A DNA stretch of 64,000 bases from an uncultured Bacteroidota bacterium (lineage in GTDB: Bacteria; Bacteroidota; Bacteroidia; Flavobacteriales; Flavobacteriaceae): NCBI GenBank assembly GCA_902602415.1, contig CACKQW010000004.1:1-64000 (forward strand), given 5' to 3'. A program made the position numbers and the translations under genes. The notes below the pieces were generated by a model that saw only the letters and a program-made list of their open reading frames with translations, ran no database searches and was not told where the DNA came from. Every line of letters starts with the position of its first letter. The stretch's first letter is position 1. This document shows, piece after piece, positions 1 to 8,499 of this stretch.

Positions 1-1287
1 ATTCATTAATTCTTCAATTTCTTCAATTTCAATGGGAATATCTTGCATCAGATTCAAAGGATCACCCTTAGCTTGAATTACCACATCGTCTTCAATTCTC
101 ACACCAAAACCTTCATCTGGCAAGTAAATTCCTGGCTCAACGGTAAATACCATATTTTCTTGCATAGGGTTTTCTAATAGTCCATAATCGTGAGTATCTA
201 AACCTAAGTGGTGGGAAGTGCCGTGCATAAAATATTTTTTGTATGCAGGACTTTCTTTTGATTCATTTTGAATATCAGCTTTATCTAATAAGCCTAGCTT
301 AATTAGTTCAGAGGTCATTAATTTACCAACTTCAATATGGTATTCTTTCCAATCAGTTCCAGGAATTAGCATTTTTGTTGCGTCTTTTTTAACTCTCAAT
401 ACAGCGTTATAAATGTCTTTTTGTCTTTTGTTGTAACGTCCTGAGACAGGAATTGTTCTAGTCATATCACTAGAATAATTTGCGTATTCTGCGCCAACAT
501 CCATCAATATTAACTCGCCATTTCTACATTGCTTGTTGTTTTGAGTGTAATGAAGAATATTTGCATTATTACCTGACGCAATAATTGGAGAATATGCAAA
601 TTTCTTCGATCTATTTTTTAAAAATTCATGGATAAATTCTGCCTCAATTTCATATTCCCAAACTCCATCTTTTACAAAATTTAAAACCCTTCTAAACCCT
701 TTATTGGTAATGTTACAAGCTGTCTGAATCAGATCTAGTTCAATGTTATCCTTTATCGATCTAAGATGTTGCAAAATTGGATTACTTCTCTCTTTATTTA
801 TTTTAGGAAATTTATTTTCAATCCATTTATTGAATCTTTCCTCTCTTGTTTCAACTTCTACATTAGCTCTGTAATGCTCATTGTGATTGTAGTAAATATT
901 TTCGCAATTAATTACTAAGGATTTAATAATTTTTTCCATTTCATCCAACCAGAATACCGTTTTGATTCCACTGGTTTCAAAAGCTTGTTGTTTAGTTAAC
1001 TTTTCTCCTTCCCAAATTGCAATATGTTCATTGGTCTCCTTTAAAAAAAGCACCTCACGGTAATTTAAATCACTAGCATTGGGACAAAGCATTAAGATAC
1101 TTTCCTCTTGATCAATTCCAGAAAGATAAAAAATATCGCGATGCTGTTCGAAGGGCAGAGTAGAGTCTGCACTAATAGGATAGATATCATTGGAGTTGAA
1201 AAAAGCCACACTATTTGGTTTCATCATCGCTACAAACTTCTTTCTGTTTTTAATAAACAAGTTGGAGTTAATTTTGTGATATTTCAT
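1..1287 (-). CDS. pepP: Xaa-Pro aminopeptidase (M24B), 3' end at window edge
   Basis: This is a dinuclear-metal aminopeptidase that removes N-terminal residues preceding proline, and it is probably cytoplasmic. The frame runs for 429 codons to the first base of the window, so only the stop and perhaps a few codons are missing. The pita-bread fold's five metal ligands are visible: D263 (in MDVGAEY), D274 (in SSDMTRT), H355 (in HGTSHHLG), E384 (in TVEPG) and E399 (in RIEDD). Their spacing closely matches E. coli PepP. An N-terminal creatinase-like domain precedes them, as in the roughly 430-residue AMP_N family. The start ATG at 1287-1285 gives MKYHKINSN. The gene is divergent from sdhC, with less than 100 bases between the starts. 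The family call is confident; true substrate preference cannot be read from sequence. Confidence 0.93.
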   Translation of the reverse strand, partial: MKYHKINSNLFIKNRKKFVAMMKPNSVAFFNSNDIYPISADSTLPFEQHRDIFYLSGIDQEESILMLCPNASDLNYREVLFLKETNEHIAIWEGEKLTKQQAFETSGIKTVFWLDEMEKIIKSLVINCENIYYNHNEHYRANVEVETREERFNKWIENKFPKINKERSNPILQHLRSIKDNIELDLIQTACNITNKGFRRVLNFVKDGVWEYEIEAEFIHEFLKNRSKKFAYSPIIASGNNANILHYTQNNKQCRNGELILMDVGAEYANYSSDMTRTIPVSGRYNKRQKDIYNAVLRVKKDATKMLIPGTDWKEYHIEVGKLMTSELIKLGLLDKADIQNESKESPAYKKYFMHGTSHHLGLDTHDYGLLENPMQENMVFTVEPGIYLPDEGFGVRIEDDVVIQAKGDPLNLMQDIPIEIEEIEELMN

Positions 1288-1345
1288 CTATCATTAAGTT
1301 AGATTAAATGACAAATTTAACATATCTATTTTAAGTATTAATTGT

Positions 1346-1376
1346 TTGCCTAAGAATCTTATCGTTCTTAAATTTG
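1346..1376 (+). promoter_or_regulatory. TAnnTTTG promoter of sdhC
   Basis: A TAAATTTG -7 box lies at 1369-1376 with a TTG (-33 type) at 1346-1348, 20 bases apart. This is the Bacteroidota sigma-ABfr consensus. The -7 G is only four bases before the sdhC ATG, so the predicted transcript start falls at or next to the start codon. Confidence 0.65.
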
Positions 1377-1380
1377 CATA

Positions 1381-2043
1381 ATGAAAAATTTTATTGCTAC
1401 ATCTATCGGAAAAAAATTTGCAATGGCTCTTTCTGCAATTTTTTTAATGGTATTTCTTTTGCAACACTTTTTGATAAATATAACATCTGTTTTCAGTGCA
1501 GATATCTTTAATTTTCTTTCCCATTTTATGGGCACTAACCCGCTTGTTCAGTTTATCTTACAGCCAATATTAATTGCTGGAGTAATATTTCATTTTGTAA
1601 TGGGATTTTATCTTGAATTTCAAAATAGAAAAGCTTCTAAATATGAGTATCAAAAGGTAAGAGGTGGAGCTAATTCTACTTGGATGAGTAGAAATATGAT
1701 TTGGAGTGGATTAGTAATTCTTTCTTTTCTGGTTCTTCATTTTATTGACTTTTGGTTCCCTGAAATGAATTATAAATATGTAGAGTTTCTTCCCGAAGAT
1801 CCAAACAGATATTATGAGGAGTTAGTTCATAAATTTGAAAATCCAATTAGGGTTTTATTTTACTGTGTATCCTTCATTTTGCTAGCCTTGCACTTATTAC
1901 ATGGTTTTTCATCGTCCCTTAAATCTATGGGAACAAATAAAACTTATGTCTCTGCTGTTAAAAATCTCAGTAATATTTACGCTATTGGTATTCCTGCGGG
2001 ATTTTGTTTTATAGCTATCTTCCACTTATTATCTAACCTATAA
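1381..2043 (+). CDS. sdhC: Succinate dehydrogenase cytochrome b subunit, b558 family
   Basis: This is the membrane anchor of succinate:quinone oxidoreductase (respiratory complex II, TCA cycle), carrying electrons from the SdhAB head to menaquinone via b heme. The 220-residue protein has five hydrophobic helices, at roughly residues 13-35, 56-80, 105-127, 155-175 and 195-217. Histidines suitable as heme ligands lie within them, for example H29. This is the single-anchor b558 architecture used by Bacteroidota instead of separate SdhC and SdhD. It is the first gene of sdhC-sdhA-sdhB. The gap to sdhA is 104 bases and holds a repeat and an internal promoter. The start at 1381 is supported by the immediately preceding promoter, which leaves no room for an earlier start. 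Confidence 0.93.
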   Translation: MKNFIATSIGKKFAMALSAIFLMVFLLQHFLINITSVFSADIFNFLSHFMGTNPLVQFILQPILIAGVIFHFVMGFYLEFQNRKASKYEYQKVRGGANSTWMSRNMIWSGLVILSFLVLHFIDFWFPEMNYKYVEFLPEDPNRYYEELVHKFENPIRVLFYCVSFILLALHLLHGFSSSLKSMGTNKTYVSAVKNLSNIYAIGIPAGFCFIAIFHLLSNL

Positions 2044-2065
2044 TAGATTATCCGATTGATAAATA

Positions 2066-2087
2066 ACGTGTTACAAACGTGTTACAA
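2066..2087 (+). repeat. Perfect 11-bp tandem repeat upstream of the sdhA fusion
   Basis: ACGTGTTACAA occurs twice, back to back without mismatch, at 2066-2076 and 2077-2087. It lies 60 bases before the start of the integrase-like extension of SdhA. Short direct repeats in front of a recombinase reading frame resemble arm-type integrase sites, but binding is inference. The repeat is seen directly. Confidence 0.9.
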
Positions 2088-2106
2088 TTTTAGATCAATT
2101 ATTATG

Positions 2107-2133
2107 TTTGCTTTTAAATATTTCTTATTTTTG
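2107..2133 (+). promoter_or_regulatory. Internal promoter ahead of the sdhA fusion gene
   Basis: A TATTTTTG -7 box is at 2126-2133 with a TTTG at 2107-2110, a spacing of 15 bases, slightly short for the consensus. The predicted transcript start near 2138 leaves a leader of about 10 bases before ATG 2148. If active, it would transcribe sdhAB independently of sdhC. Confidence 0.5.
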
Positions 2134-2147
2134 TATAAAATTTAGAA

Positions 2148-4463
2148 ATGTCAAAAAAGAAGTTAACCTTCTCCTTAAATTATAGAAAACCAAGGTCACA
2201 GTACAAAGATTCTGATGAGCTAATGATATGTATCCGCTATTACCACAAATGTAATGATACGGATAAAACCAAAATCATCAAAAAAAGTACAGGTGTCAAA
2301 TGCATGTTAAAAGATTGGAATACCGACTGGCATAAAACTAATGATCGTGCTCCAATAAAATCTACAGATCCAAATGCCAAGAAAAAAAATAAAATTTTAA
2401 AAGAAAAAGTCAAAAGCTTTGATATTGATGAGTTATATAGCTCCGTAAAAAATGACTCGTTTTCCCCATATTTAAATTCTAATATTCCTTTTGGTGATTT
2501 GGATAAAAAGTGGACTAATCATAAAAACACCATCAATCTTGTAAGTCCTGCAAACAAAAGGAATATAGATATTATAGTTGTAGGAACAGGGCTGGCTGGA
2601 GGATCTGCCGCTGCTACTTTAGCTGAACTTGGGTACAATGTGAAAGCCTTTTGTTTTCAAGACTCCCCAAGACGAGCGCATTCCATTGCTGCACAGGGGG
2701 GTATTAATGCAGCAAAAAATTACCAAGGAGATGGAGATTCTGTTTATCGACTGTTTTATGATACAGTAAAAGGTGGAGACTATCGATCAAGAGAAGAAAA
2801 TGTTTATCGTCTCGCCGAAGTTTCTGCAAACATTATTGATCAATGCGTAGCTCAAGGCGTTCCTTTTGCTAGAGACTATGGCGGTTTACTAGATAATCGA
2901 TCTTTTGGAGGTGTATTGGTCTCACGAACTTTTTATGCTAAAGGACAAACAGGCCAGCAATTGCTCCTCGGAGCATACTCAGCAATGAATAGACAAATTG
3001 CAAGGGGAAAAATCAAGATGTACAATCGCCACGAGATGTTGGACATAGTTAAGGTAGATGGTAAAGCAAGAGGTATAATTACAAGGAACTTGGTGAATGG
3101 CGAAATTGAAAGACATTCTGCTCATGCTGTTGTATTAGCAAGCGGTGGGTATGGAAATGTATTTTATCTATCAACGAATGCAATGGGTAGTAATGTAACA
3201 GCTGCGTGGAAAGCACATAAAAGAGGAGCTTACTTTGCTAATCCTTGTTTTACCCAAATACACCCTACTTGCATTCCTGTTTCCGGAGATCACCAGTCCA
3301 AGTTAACGCTTATGTCAGAGTCTCTGAGAAATGATGGTAGAATTTGGGTTCCTAAAAAATCTGAAGATGCTAAAGATGTAAGGTCTGGAAAATTAAAACC
3401 AACTAAAATTTTAGAGGAGGACAGAGATTACTTTTTGGAAAGAAGATATCCTGCATTTGGGAACCTCGTGCCCCGAGATGTTGCTTCCAGAGCGGCCAAG
3501 GAAAGATGCGATGCAGGATTTGGAGTAAACAAAACAGGCGAAGCTGTTTATTTGGATTTTGCTTCAGCAATTATTAGGTACGGGAAAGAACAGGCATTGG
3601 TTAACGGGGAGGATGAAAACAATAATGAATTGGTACAAAAACTGGGTAAAGAAATAATTAAGAAAAAATATGGTAATCTATTTCAGATGTATGAAAAAAT
3701 AGTAGATCAGAATCCATATGAAACTCCCATGATGATTTATCCTGCCGTGCACTACACAATGGGTGGTATTTGGGTTGACTATAATCTAATGACCACTGTC
3801 CCTGGGTTATATGCCATTGGAGAAGCAAATTTTTCAGACCATGGAGCAAACAGACTGGGTGCATCTGCACTCATGCAAGGTTTGGCAGATGGTTATTTTG
3901 TTTTACCTTACACGATTGGAGATTACTTATCCAAAGAAATTTCTACTGGGCCAATTCCAAATGACACCGAGGAATTTATAAAAGCTGAAAAAGAAGCCAA
4001 AGAAAAAATTAATGTTTTTATGAATAATAAAGGATCCAAAAGGGTAGATTATTTTCACAAAAAGCTTGGAAAAATTATGTGGAATAAGTGTGGAATGGCT
4101 AGAAACAAAAAAGATCTTGAATCAGCAATTAAAGAAATATCAGCTCTTAGAAAAGATTTCTGGAAAAATGTTAAAGTTCCTGGCTCACAAGATGAGTTTA
4201 ATGAAGAACTTGCCAAGGCTGGAAGAGTTGCGGACTTTTTAGAATTAGGAGAGTTATTTGCGAAAGATGCTTTGGAAAGAGAAGAGTCGTGTGGTGGTCA
4301 TTTTCGTGAGGAGTATCAAACTAATGAAGGAGAAGCCACTAGAAAAAAAGAATTTCAATTTGTCTCAGCTTGGGAATATGTAGGTGAGCCAAAAAATGCA
4401 ATTTTACATAAAGAGCAGTTGAAATATAAAAACATTGAAGTTAAAGAAAGAAGTTATAAATAA
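2148..4463 (+). CDS. sdhA: Succinate dehydrogenase flavoprotein with integrase-like N-terminal extension
   Basis: This is the catalytic FAD subunit of complex II, oxidising succinate to fumarate on the cytoplasmic face. Residues from about 108 onward are a standard Bacteroidota SdhA of about 664 residues. Visible are the FAD fold [11 protein letters not shown] at 146-156, the [12 protein letters not shown] segment expected to bind FAD covalently through His, HPTCIP and RNDGRIW in the capping region, and [11 protein letters not shown] near the C terminus. Relatives begin with a short lead followed by a PEGPLADKW-like motif; here the matching segment [10 protein letters not shown] is preceded by about 107 extra residues. 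No ATG or GTG occurs at the usual start, and the nearest in-frame Met is residue 53. The extension is therefore probably translated. It resembles a tyrosine-recombinase arm-binding domain. SdhB follows five bases after the stop. SdhA identity is certain; the origin of the extension is inferred. Confidence 0.93.
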   Translation: MSKKKLTFSLNYRKPRSQYKDSDELMICIRYYHKCNDTDKTKIIKKSTGVKCMLKDWNTDWHKTNDRAPIKSTDPNAKKKNKILKEKVKSFDIDELYSSVKNDSFSPYLNSNIPFGDLDKKWTNHKNTINLVSPANKRNIDIIVVGTGLAGGSAAATLAELGYNVKAFCFQDSPRRAHSIAAQGGINAAKNYQGDGDSVYRLFYDTVKGGDYRSREENVYRLAEVSANIIDQCVAQGVPFARDYGGLLDNRSFGGVLVSRTFYAKGQTGQQLLLGAYSAMNRQIARGKIKMYNRHEMLDIVKVDGKARGIITRNLVNGEIERHSAHAVVLASGGYGNVFYLSTNAMGSNVTAAWKAHKRGAYFANPCFTQIHPTCIPVSGDHQSKLTLMSESLRNDGRIWVPKKSEDAKDVRSGKLKPTKILEEDRDYFLERRYPAFGNLVPRDVASRAAKERCDAGFGVNKTGEAVYLDFASAIIRYGKEQALVNGEDENNNELVQKLGKEIIKKKYGNLFQMYEKIVDQNPYETPMMIYPAVHYTMGGIWVDYNLMTTVPGLYAIGEANFSDHGANRLGASALMQGLADGYFVLPYTIGDYLSKEISTGPIPNDTEEFIKAEKEAKEKINVFMNNKGSKRVDYFHKKLGKIMWNKCGMARNKKDLESAIKEISALRKDFWKNVKVPGSQDEFNEELAKAGRVADFLELGELFAKDALEREESCGGHFREEYQTNEGEATRKKEFQFVSAWEYVGEPKNAILHKEQLKYKNIEVKERSYK

Positions 4464-4468
4464 GAGCA

Positions 4469-5212
4469 ATGAGATTGACACTAAAAATCTGGAGACAGAA
4501 AAATTCTGAAACTAAGGGAAAGATTGAAACATATAATATCGATGACATATCTCCTGACATGTCTTTTTTAGAAATGTTAGATGTGTTAAATGCAAAACTC
4601 ATTAATGAAGATCAAGAGCCCGTATCTTTTGATCATGATTGTAGAGAAGGAATATGTGGCTCCTGTTCTTTATTCATTAATGGACGAGCCCATGGTCCTG
4701 ATAGAAGAATTACTACTTGTCAACTTCACATGAGAAAATTTAAAGACGGAGATACTATATATATTGAACCATTTCGCGCAAAAGCATTTCCTGTGATTAA
4801 AGATTTGGTTGTAGATCGAAGCGCTTTTGATAGAATTCAACATGCTGGAGGATATATTTCAATCAACACATCTGGAAATACACAAGATGCAAATGCAACC
4901 CCCGTAAACAAAGAAGATGCTGATGCTGCTTTTGATGCTGCAACTTGTATTGGTTGTGGGGCTTGTGTGGCAACATGTAAAAATTCCTCTGCTATGCTTT
5001 TTGTTGGTGCTAAAGTTTCTCAGTATTCACTATTGCCTCAAGGGCAAACCGAAGCATCTAGAAGAGTTGTTAACATGGTTAATCAAATGGATTTAGAAGG
5101 CTTTGGTAATTGCTCTAATACGGGTGCTTGTGAGGTAGAATGCCCAAAAGGGATTTCACTTGATAATATTGCAAGGATGAATAGGGAGCTAGTTAAAGCA
5201 TCCTTTAAATAA
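4469..5212 (+). CDS. sdhB: Succinate dehydrogenase iron-sulfur subunit
   Basis: This subunit carries electrons from SdhA's FAD to SdhC through three clusters. The N-terminal ferredoxin domain supplies C58, C63, C66 and C84 for the [2Fe-2S] cluster. The C-terminal domain supplies C160, C163, C166 and C225 for [4Fe-4S] and C170, C215 and C221 for [3Fe-4S]. All expected ligands are therefore intact in this 247-residue protein, a normal length for the b558-type enzyme. It is the last gene of the sdh operon, five bases after sdhA, and convergent with the next gene, whose stop lies one base away at 5214. Intact SdhB and SdhC suggest complex II remains functional despite the altered SdhA N terminus. 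Confidence 0.96.
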   Translation: MRLTLKIWRQKNSETKGKIETYNIDDISPDMSFLEMLDVLNAKLINEDQEPVSFDHDCREGICGSCSLFINGRAHGPDRRITTCQLHMRKFKDGDTIYIEPFRAKAFPVIKDLVVDRSAFDRIQHAGGYISINTSGNTQDANATPVNKEDADAAFDAATCIGCGACVATCKNSSAMLFVGAKVSQYSLLPQGQTEASRRVVNMVNQMDLEGFGNCSNTGACEVECPKGISLDNIARMNRELVKASFK

Positions 5213-5213
5213 A

Positions 5214-6809
5214 CTATTTATTCAAAATAAATTCTTGTACTAAATCCCAGCCAGCCCTAATTTCAATTAAATCTGGAAAATAAGTAACCTTCTCAGGCAT
5301 TATTCTATTTAAAAAGTCTCCAGTATCATATTTACCGTTATTATTTTCATCAAATATGATTCTTATGTAGTATTTCCCAGGTTCCATGTTTTCAAAATTT
5401 AATTCGTTTTGAGCATCAGAAATTTTCTCATATTGGATCTTATCATCGGGAGTAACAAGTTGTATTATTTTAGGAGATTTTTCACCACTTATTTTTAAAA
5501 ATAAATTTCCATAGTCGTCATAGGTTTTTGTTTTTAATTTGAAGGATATGCTATCGTTTTTATTTTCAAAAATATCTTCAATTGATCCTGGTAATAAATT
5601 AAAAATGTAGTTTTCATTTTGCGTCTTTTCAAACAGAAAATCAACTTTATTATTTATACTATCCAGCTTAAGTGCGTAATCAATTACGGAAGAATCTTTG
5701 TCAATTATCTGAATTTTATCTTTATGGATTGAGTTAATAGGTGTATTAATTAATAAAGATAAATCTTCATAAAATTTAATGACATTTGATGGGTTAGGTT
5801 TTATAATCAGCGAGTCTTTTTTCTTTTTAGAAATTTTTAAACTAAATGTATCAGTAATAAATTCATTAGATATTGTAAGTTTTAGTGAATCAATTTCATT
5901 GTTTGTTTTGAACCAATACATTAGTGAGTCGCTTTTAATGTCTCTAGTAGTTCTTGTTATAATTTCATTCTCCTCTGCTTCAATTAATTTTATTTTCAAA
6001 TTTTCACCGCCTTCATTTCCAATAATGTAGGAATTTAAAGAGCTTTGTCTTGGTCTACTTATTTTATTTGTAACCTTTTCTTTAAATATTTTTAAATTAA
6101 TAACGGAGTCCTTCGGTAATTGCAAATAACTGTGGTGAAAACCAATCTTATCAGAATCGGGCTGAAAAATATAATCTTTATTTTCCTCCTCAAGAGCGAT
6201 TACTAAGTAATTCCCAGCTTTTAAGTTTTTAAGCCTGTATGATGATGTTGAATCAACCACTTTAGCTACATATTTTGGTTTAGATTTATATATAATTGAA
6301 TCTGAAAAAGCAGAATCAATTTCAAAAAGAAGAATATTAATATTTTCAGTAATTTCCCGGTCATAGGCATCAGAAATATTACCCCTTATATATAAGGAAT
6401 CTATAAATTTTCCGGTTGAAAAAACATATCTAAAATCGCTAAGAATATTCCCCTCATTGTTATCCTCAATACTTTCCCCAAAATTAAAACTGTAAGTCGT
6501 GTTTTCTAAAAGTGAATCTATATTAGTAATGGATAGTACTTTATTTGCAGATCCTACAGGAGATATTTGCGGAATGGGATCAATAGGAGGAGAAATAATT
6601 AGTTCATTTTCTAGCTTTCTAATTTTTATAAATTCATCAAATACTATTTCTATCGATTCTGAATTAAAATTTGTAGAAAAATTTTGGGGAAATGATTTTA
6701 CTGTTTTTGGTGGATACACATCAATTTCACCCCCACTTGGATTTCCACGGTTTGCACACGAAAAAATAAATAAAATTGAAATCGATATTTTAACTAGGTT
6801 TCTAATCAT
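5214..6809 (-). CDS. Ig-like domain lipoprotein of unknown function
   Basis: The 531-residue protein begins with a hydrophobic signal ending in a lipobox with C18 (FIFSC), so it is a predicted lipoprotein. Residues of about 30-135 resemble the bacterial Ig-like (Big_5) domain that follows such signals in Bacteroidota: PPKTVKSFPQNFSTNF, then a region on what counts as a small value or a spike. The middle is strand-rich with repeated ISNEF/LKISKK-type segments. Near the C terminus, residues DENNNGKYDTGDF form a Ca-binding-like loop in a carbohydrate-binding-like beta sandwich. No enzyme motif is visible. It is divergent from glycyl-tRNA synthetase, a neighbourhood I recall in other flavobacteria, but this gives no function. 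A role in the cell envelope is likely; anything more would be guesswork. Confidence 0.75.
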   Translation of the reverse strand: MIRNLVKISISILFIFSCANRGNPSGGEIDVYPPKTVKSFPQNFSTNFNSESIEIVFDEFIKIRKLENELIISPPIDPIPQISPVGSANKVLSITNIDSLLENTTYSFNFGESIEDNNEGNILSDFRYVFSTGKFIDSLYIRGNISDAYDREITENINILLFEIDSAFSDSIIYKSKPKYVAKVVDSTSSYRLKNLKAGNYLVIALEEENKDYIFQPDSDKIGFHHSYLQLPKDSVINLKIFKEKVTNKISRPRQSSLNSYIIGNEGGENLKIKLIEAEENEIITRTTRDIKSDSLMYWFKTNNEIDSLKLTISNEFITDTFSLKISKKKKDSLIIKPNPSNVIKFYEDLSLLINTPINSIHKDKIQIIDKDSSVIDYALKLDSINNKVDFLFEKTQNENYIFNLLPGSIEDIFENKNDSISFKLKTKTYDDYGNLFLKISGEKSPKIIQLVTPDDKIQYEKISDAQNELNFENMEPGKYYIRIIFDENNNGKYDTGDFLNRIMPEKVTYFPDLIEIRAGWDLVQEFILNK

Positions 6810-6873
6810 CTTTTAATATCACAAAGAAAAGCATTATTTTAAAAAAAGAATACCTTTAGTTAATTGCGTTTCC

Positions 6874-6881
6874 TATTTTTG
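6874..6881 (+). promoter_or_regulatory. TAnnTTTG -7 box of glyS
   Basis: TATTTTTG at 6874-6881 ends four bases before the glyS ATG, exactly the geometry seen at sdhC. No clean TTTG was found at the expected -33 distance. The predicted start of transcription coincides with the start codon. Confidence 0.5.
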
Positions 6882-6885
6882 TTAT

Positions 6886-8427
6886 ATGAGTGATAGTTCA
6901 AACAAATTCAAAAAGGTAATATCTCATGCAAAAGAATATGGTTTTATTTTCCAAAGCAGTGAAATATATGATGGACTGAGTGCGGTGTACGACTATGGGC
7001 CAAACGGCGTTGAATTAAAAAATAATATTAAAAGGTTTTGGTGGGATTCCATGGTTCGAATGAATCATGATATTGTTGGACTGGACTCCTCAATCCTAAT
7101 GCATCCAAAAACTTGGAAAGCCTCAGGCCATGTTGATGCATTTAATGACCCATTAATTGATAATAAAGACTCCAAACATAGATATAGAGCAGATGTTCTT
7201 ATCGAAGATTATGTTTCAAAAATTGAATCAAAAATTAATAAGCAAGTCGATAAAGCAAAATCAAAATTTGGCGATTCTTTTGATGAAAAAATCTACAGAG
7301 AAACAAATTCTAGGATTGTGGAAAATCAACAAAAAATTGATTATGCATTATCTGCAATGAAAAAATGTTTGGATGAAGATGATTTAGTTTCTTTTAGAAA
7401 TTTAATTATTGAACTAGACATTAAAGATCCAATATCAGGATCTAAAAACTGGACAGATATAAAACAATTTAATTTAATGTTTTCTACCAGCATTGGTGCA
7501 AATTCTGAGTCAACCTCTGAGATTTTTTTAAGACCAGAAACTGCTCAAGGTATTTTTGTTAATTTCTTAAATGTTCAAAAAAGTTCCAGAAAAAAAATTC
7601 CATTTGGTATTGCCCAAATTGGAAAAGCATTCAGAAATGAGATTATTGCCAGACAGTTCATTTTTAGAATGAGAGAATTTGAACAAATGGAAATGCAGTT
7701 TTTTGTAAAACCAGGAACCCAAAAGGAGTGGTATGAGAAATGGAAGGAAAAAAGAATGCAATGGCATAAATTAATGGGATTTAACGAAAAAGATTATAGG
7801 TTTCATGATCACGATAAATTAGCACATTATGCAGATGCAGCCTGCGATATTGAATTTAAGTTCCCATTTGGTTTCAAAGAGTTGGAAGGAATTCATTCTA
7901 GAACAGATTTTGATTTGTCTCAACATGAAAAATTCTCAGGGAAAAAACTTAGGTATTTTGATCCTGAATCAAAGGAAACTTATGTCCCCTATGTAGTGGA
8001 GACCTCTATTGGGTTAGATAGAATGTTTCTTTCAGTATTAACAGCATCTTTTCACGAAGAAGATTTGGAAAATGATACAAAAAGACTTGTATTGAAAATT
8101 CCTGCATTTCTAGCGCCTTTTAAGGCAGCTATTCTTCCACTAGTTAAAAAAGATGGTTTAGAAGAAAAGTCCAATCAACTATATGAAAATTTAAGACCAT
8201 TTTTAAATGTGACTAAGGATGAAAAAGATGCTATTGGCAGAAGATACAGAAGGCAAGATGCGATAGGAACCCCTGTATGTATAACGATAGATCATGACAC
8301 ATTGAAGGATAATTCTGTAACTTTTCGATTGAGAGATACCATGGAGCAATACAGAGTTGATTTAAGTTTAGTGCGAGATGAACTTTTTAAATTAACGAAT
8401 CCTGCATATTTTTTACACAAAAAATAA
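6886..8427 (+). CDS. glyS: Glycyl-tRNA synthetase, single-chain (alpha2) type
   Basis: This class II synthetase charges tRNA-Gly in the cytoplasm. At 513 residues it is the eukaryote/archaea-like homodimeric form rather than the alpha2beta2 GlyQS enzyme, as usual in Bacteroidota. Class II motif 1 lies in the first 60 residues (VYDYGPNGVELKNN). Motif 2 is GKAFRNE at 246-252 with the downstream REFEQME. Motif 3 includes GLDR at 376-379. The C-terminal anticodon-binding domain covers roughly 405-500 (APFKAAILPL, then RRYRRQDAIGTP). An insertion of charged residues at about 105-165 is typical of the family. Transcription is divergent from the Ig-like lipoprotein. Start choice is supported by the -7 box four bases upstream. 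Confidence 0.96.
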   Translation: MSDSSNKFKKVISHAKEYGFIFQSSEIYDGLSAVYDYGPNGVELKNNIKRFWWDSMVRMNHDIVGLDSSILMHPKTWKASGHVDAFNDPLIDNKDSKHRYRADVLIEDYVSKIESKINKQVDKAKSKFGDSFDEKIYRETNSRIVENQQKIDYALSAMKKCLDEDDLVSFRNLIIELDIKDPISGSKNWTDIKQFNLMFSTSIGANSESTSEIFLRPETAQGIFVNFLNVQKSSRKKIPFGIAQIGKAFRNEIIARQFIFRMREFEQMEMQFFVKPGTQKEWYEKWKEKRMQWHKLMGFNEKDYRFHDHDKLAHYADAACDIEFKFPFGFKELEGIHSRTDFDLSQHEKFSGKKLRYFDPESKETYVPYVVETSIGLDRMFLSVLTASFHEEDLENDTKRLVLKIPAFLAPFKAAILPLVKKDGLEEKSNQLYENLRPFLNVTKDEKDAIGRRYRRQDAIGTPVCITIDHDTLKDNSVTFRLRDTMEQYRVDLSLVRDELFKLTNPAYFLHKK

Positions 8428-8451
8428 TTTTAGTATATGCTTAAAATAGCT

Positions 8452-8459
8452 TAAATTTG
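8452..8459 (+). promoter_or_regulatory. TAnnTTTG -7 box of the T9SS gene pair
   Basis: TAAATTTG at 8452-8459 precedes the ATG at 8500 by about 40 bases. It would drive the tandem genes 8500-15235, which are separated by one base. No clear -33 element was seen. Confidence 0.45.
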
Positions 8460-8499
8460 GCATCCCCTTTGCAAAGATCAAATAACAAAAAATTACATA

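Larger units (their letters stand above)
2044..2468 (+). mobile_element. Captured 5' end of a tyrosine-recombinase gene (remnant)
   Basis: The stretch between the sdhC stop and the first SdhA-like codon looks foreign to the sdh operon. It contains the 11-bp tandem repeat, a promoter and about 107 codons. These codons read like the N-terminal arm-type DNA-binding domain of Bacteroidota integrases: a basic strand-rich start, IRYYHK, KSTGVK followed by KDWN, and a Lys-rich tail with [12 protein letters not shown]. No core-binding or catalytic (R...HxxR...Y) recombinase domain follows, so it cannot act as an integrase. No terminal repeats or att duplication were recognised, so the event could be capture, deletion of an element or another rearrangement. 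The domain assignment is by pattern memory, not a profile search. Confidence 0.55.

Noticed and set aside
2097-2147. Possible tRNA or att site in the sdhC-sdhA gap
   Set aside because: No cloverleaf or CCA-type end is present, and no matching second copy of the repeat was noticed elsewhere in the window.
2148-2468. Interpretation of the SdhA extension as a misassembly or wrong start
   Set aside because: Cannot be excluded without reads, but the frame is continuous, no other start codon fits near the usual position, and upstream sdhC and downstream sdhB are in their normal order.
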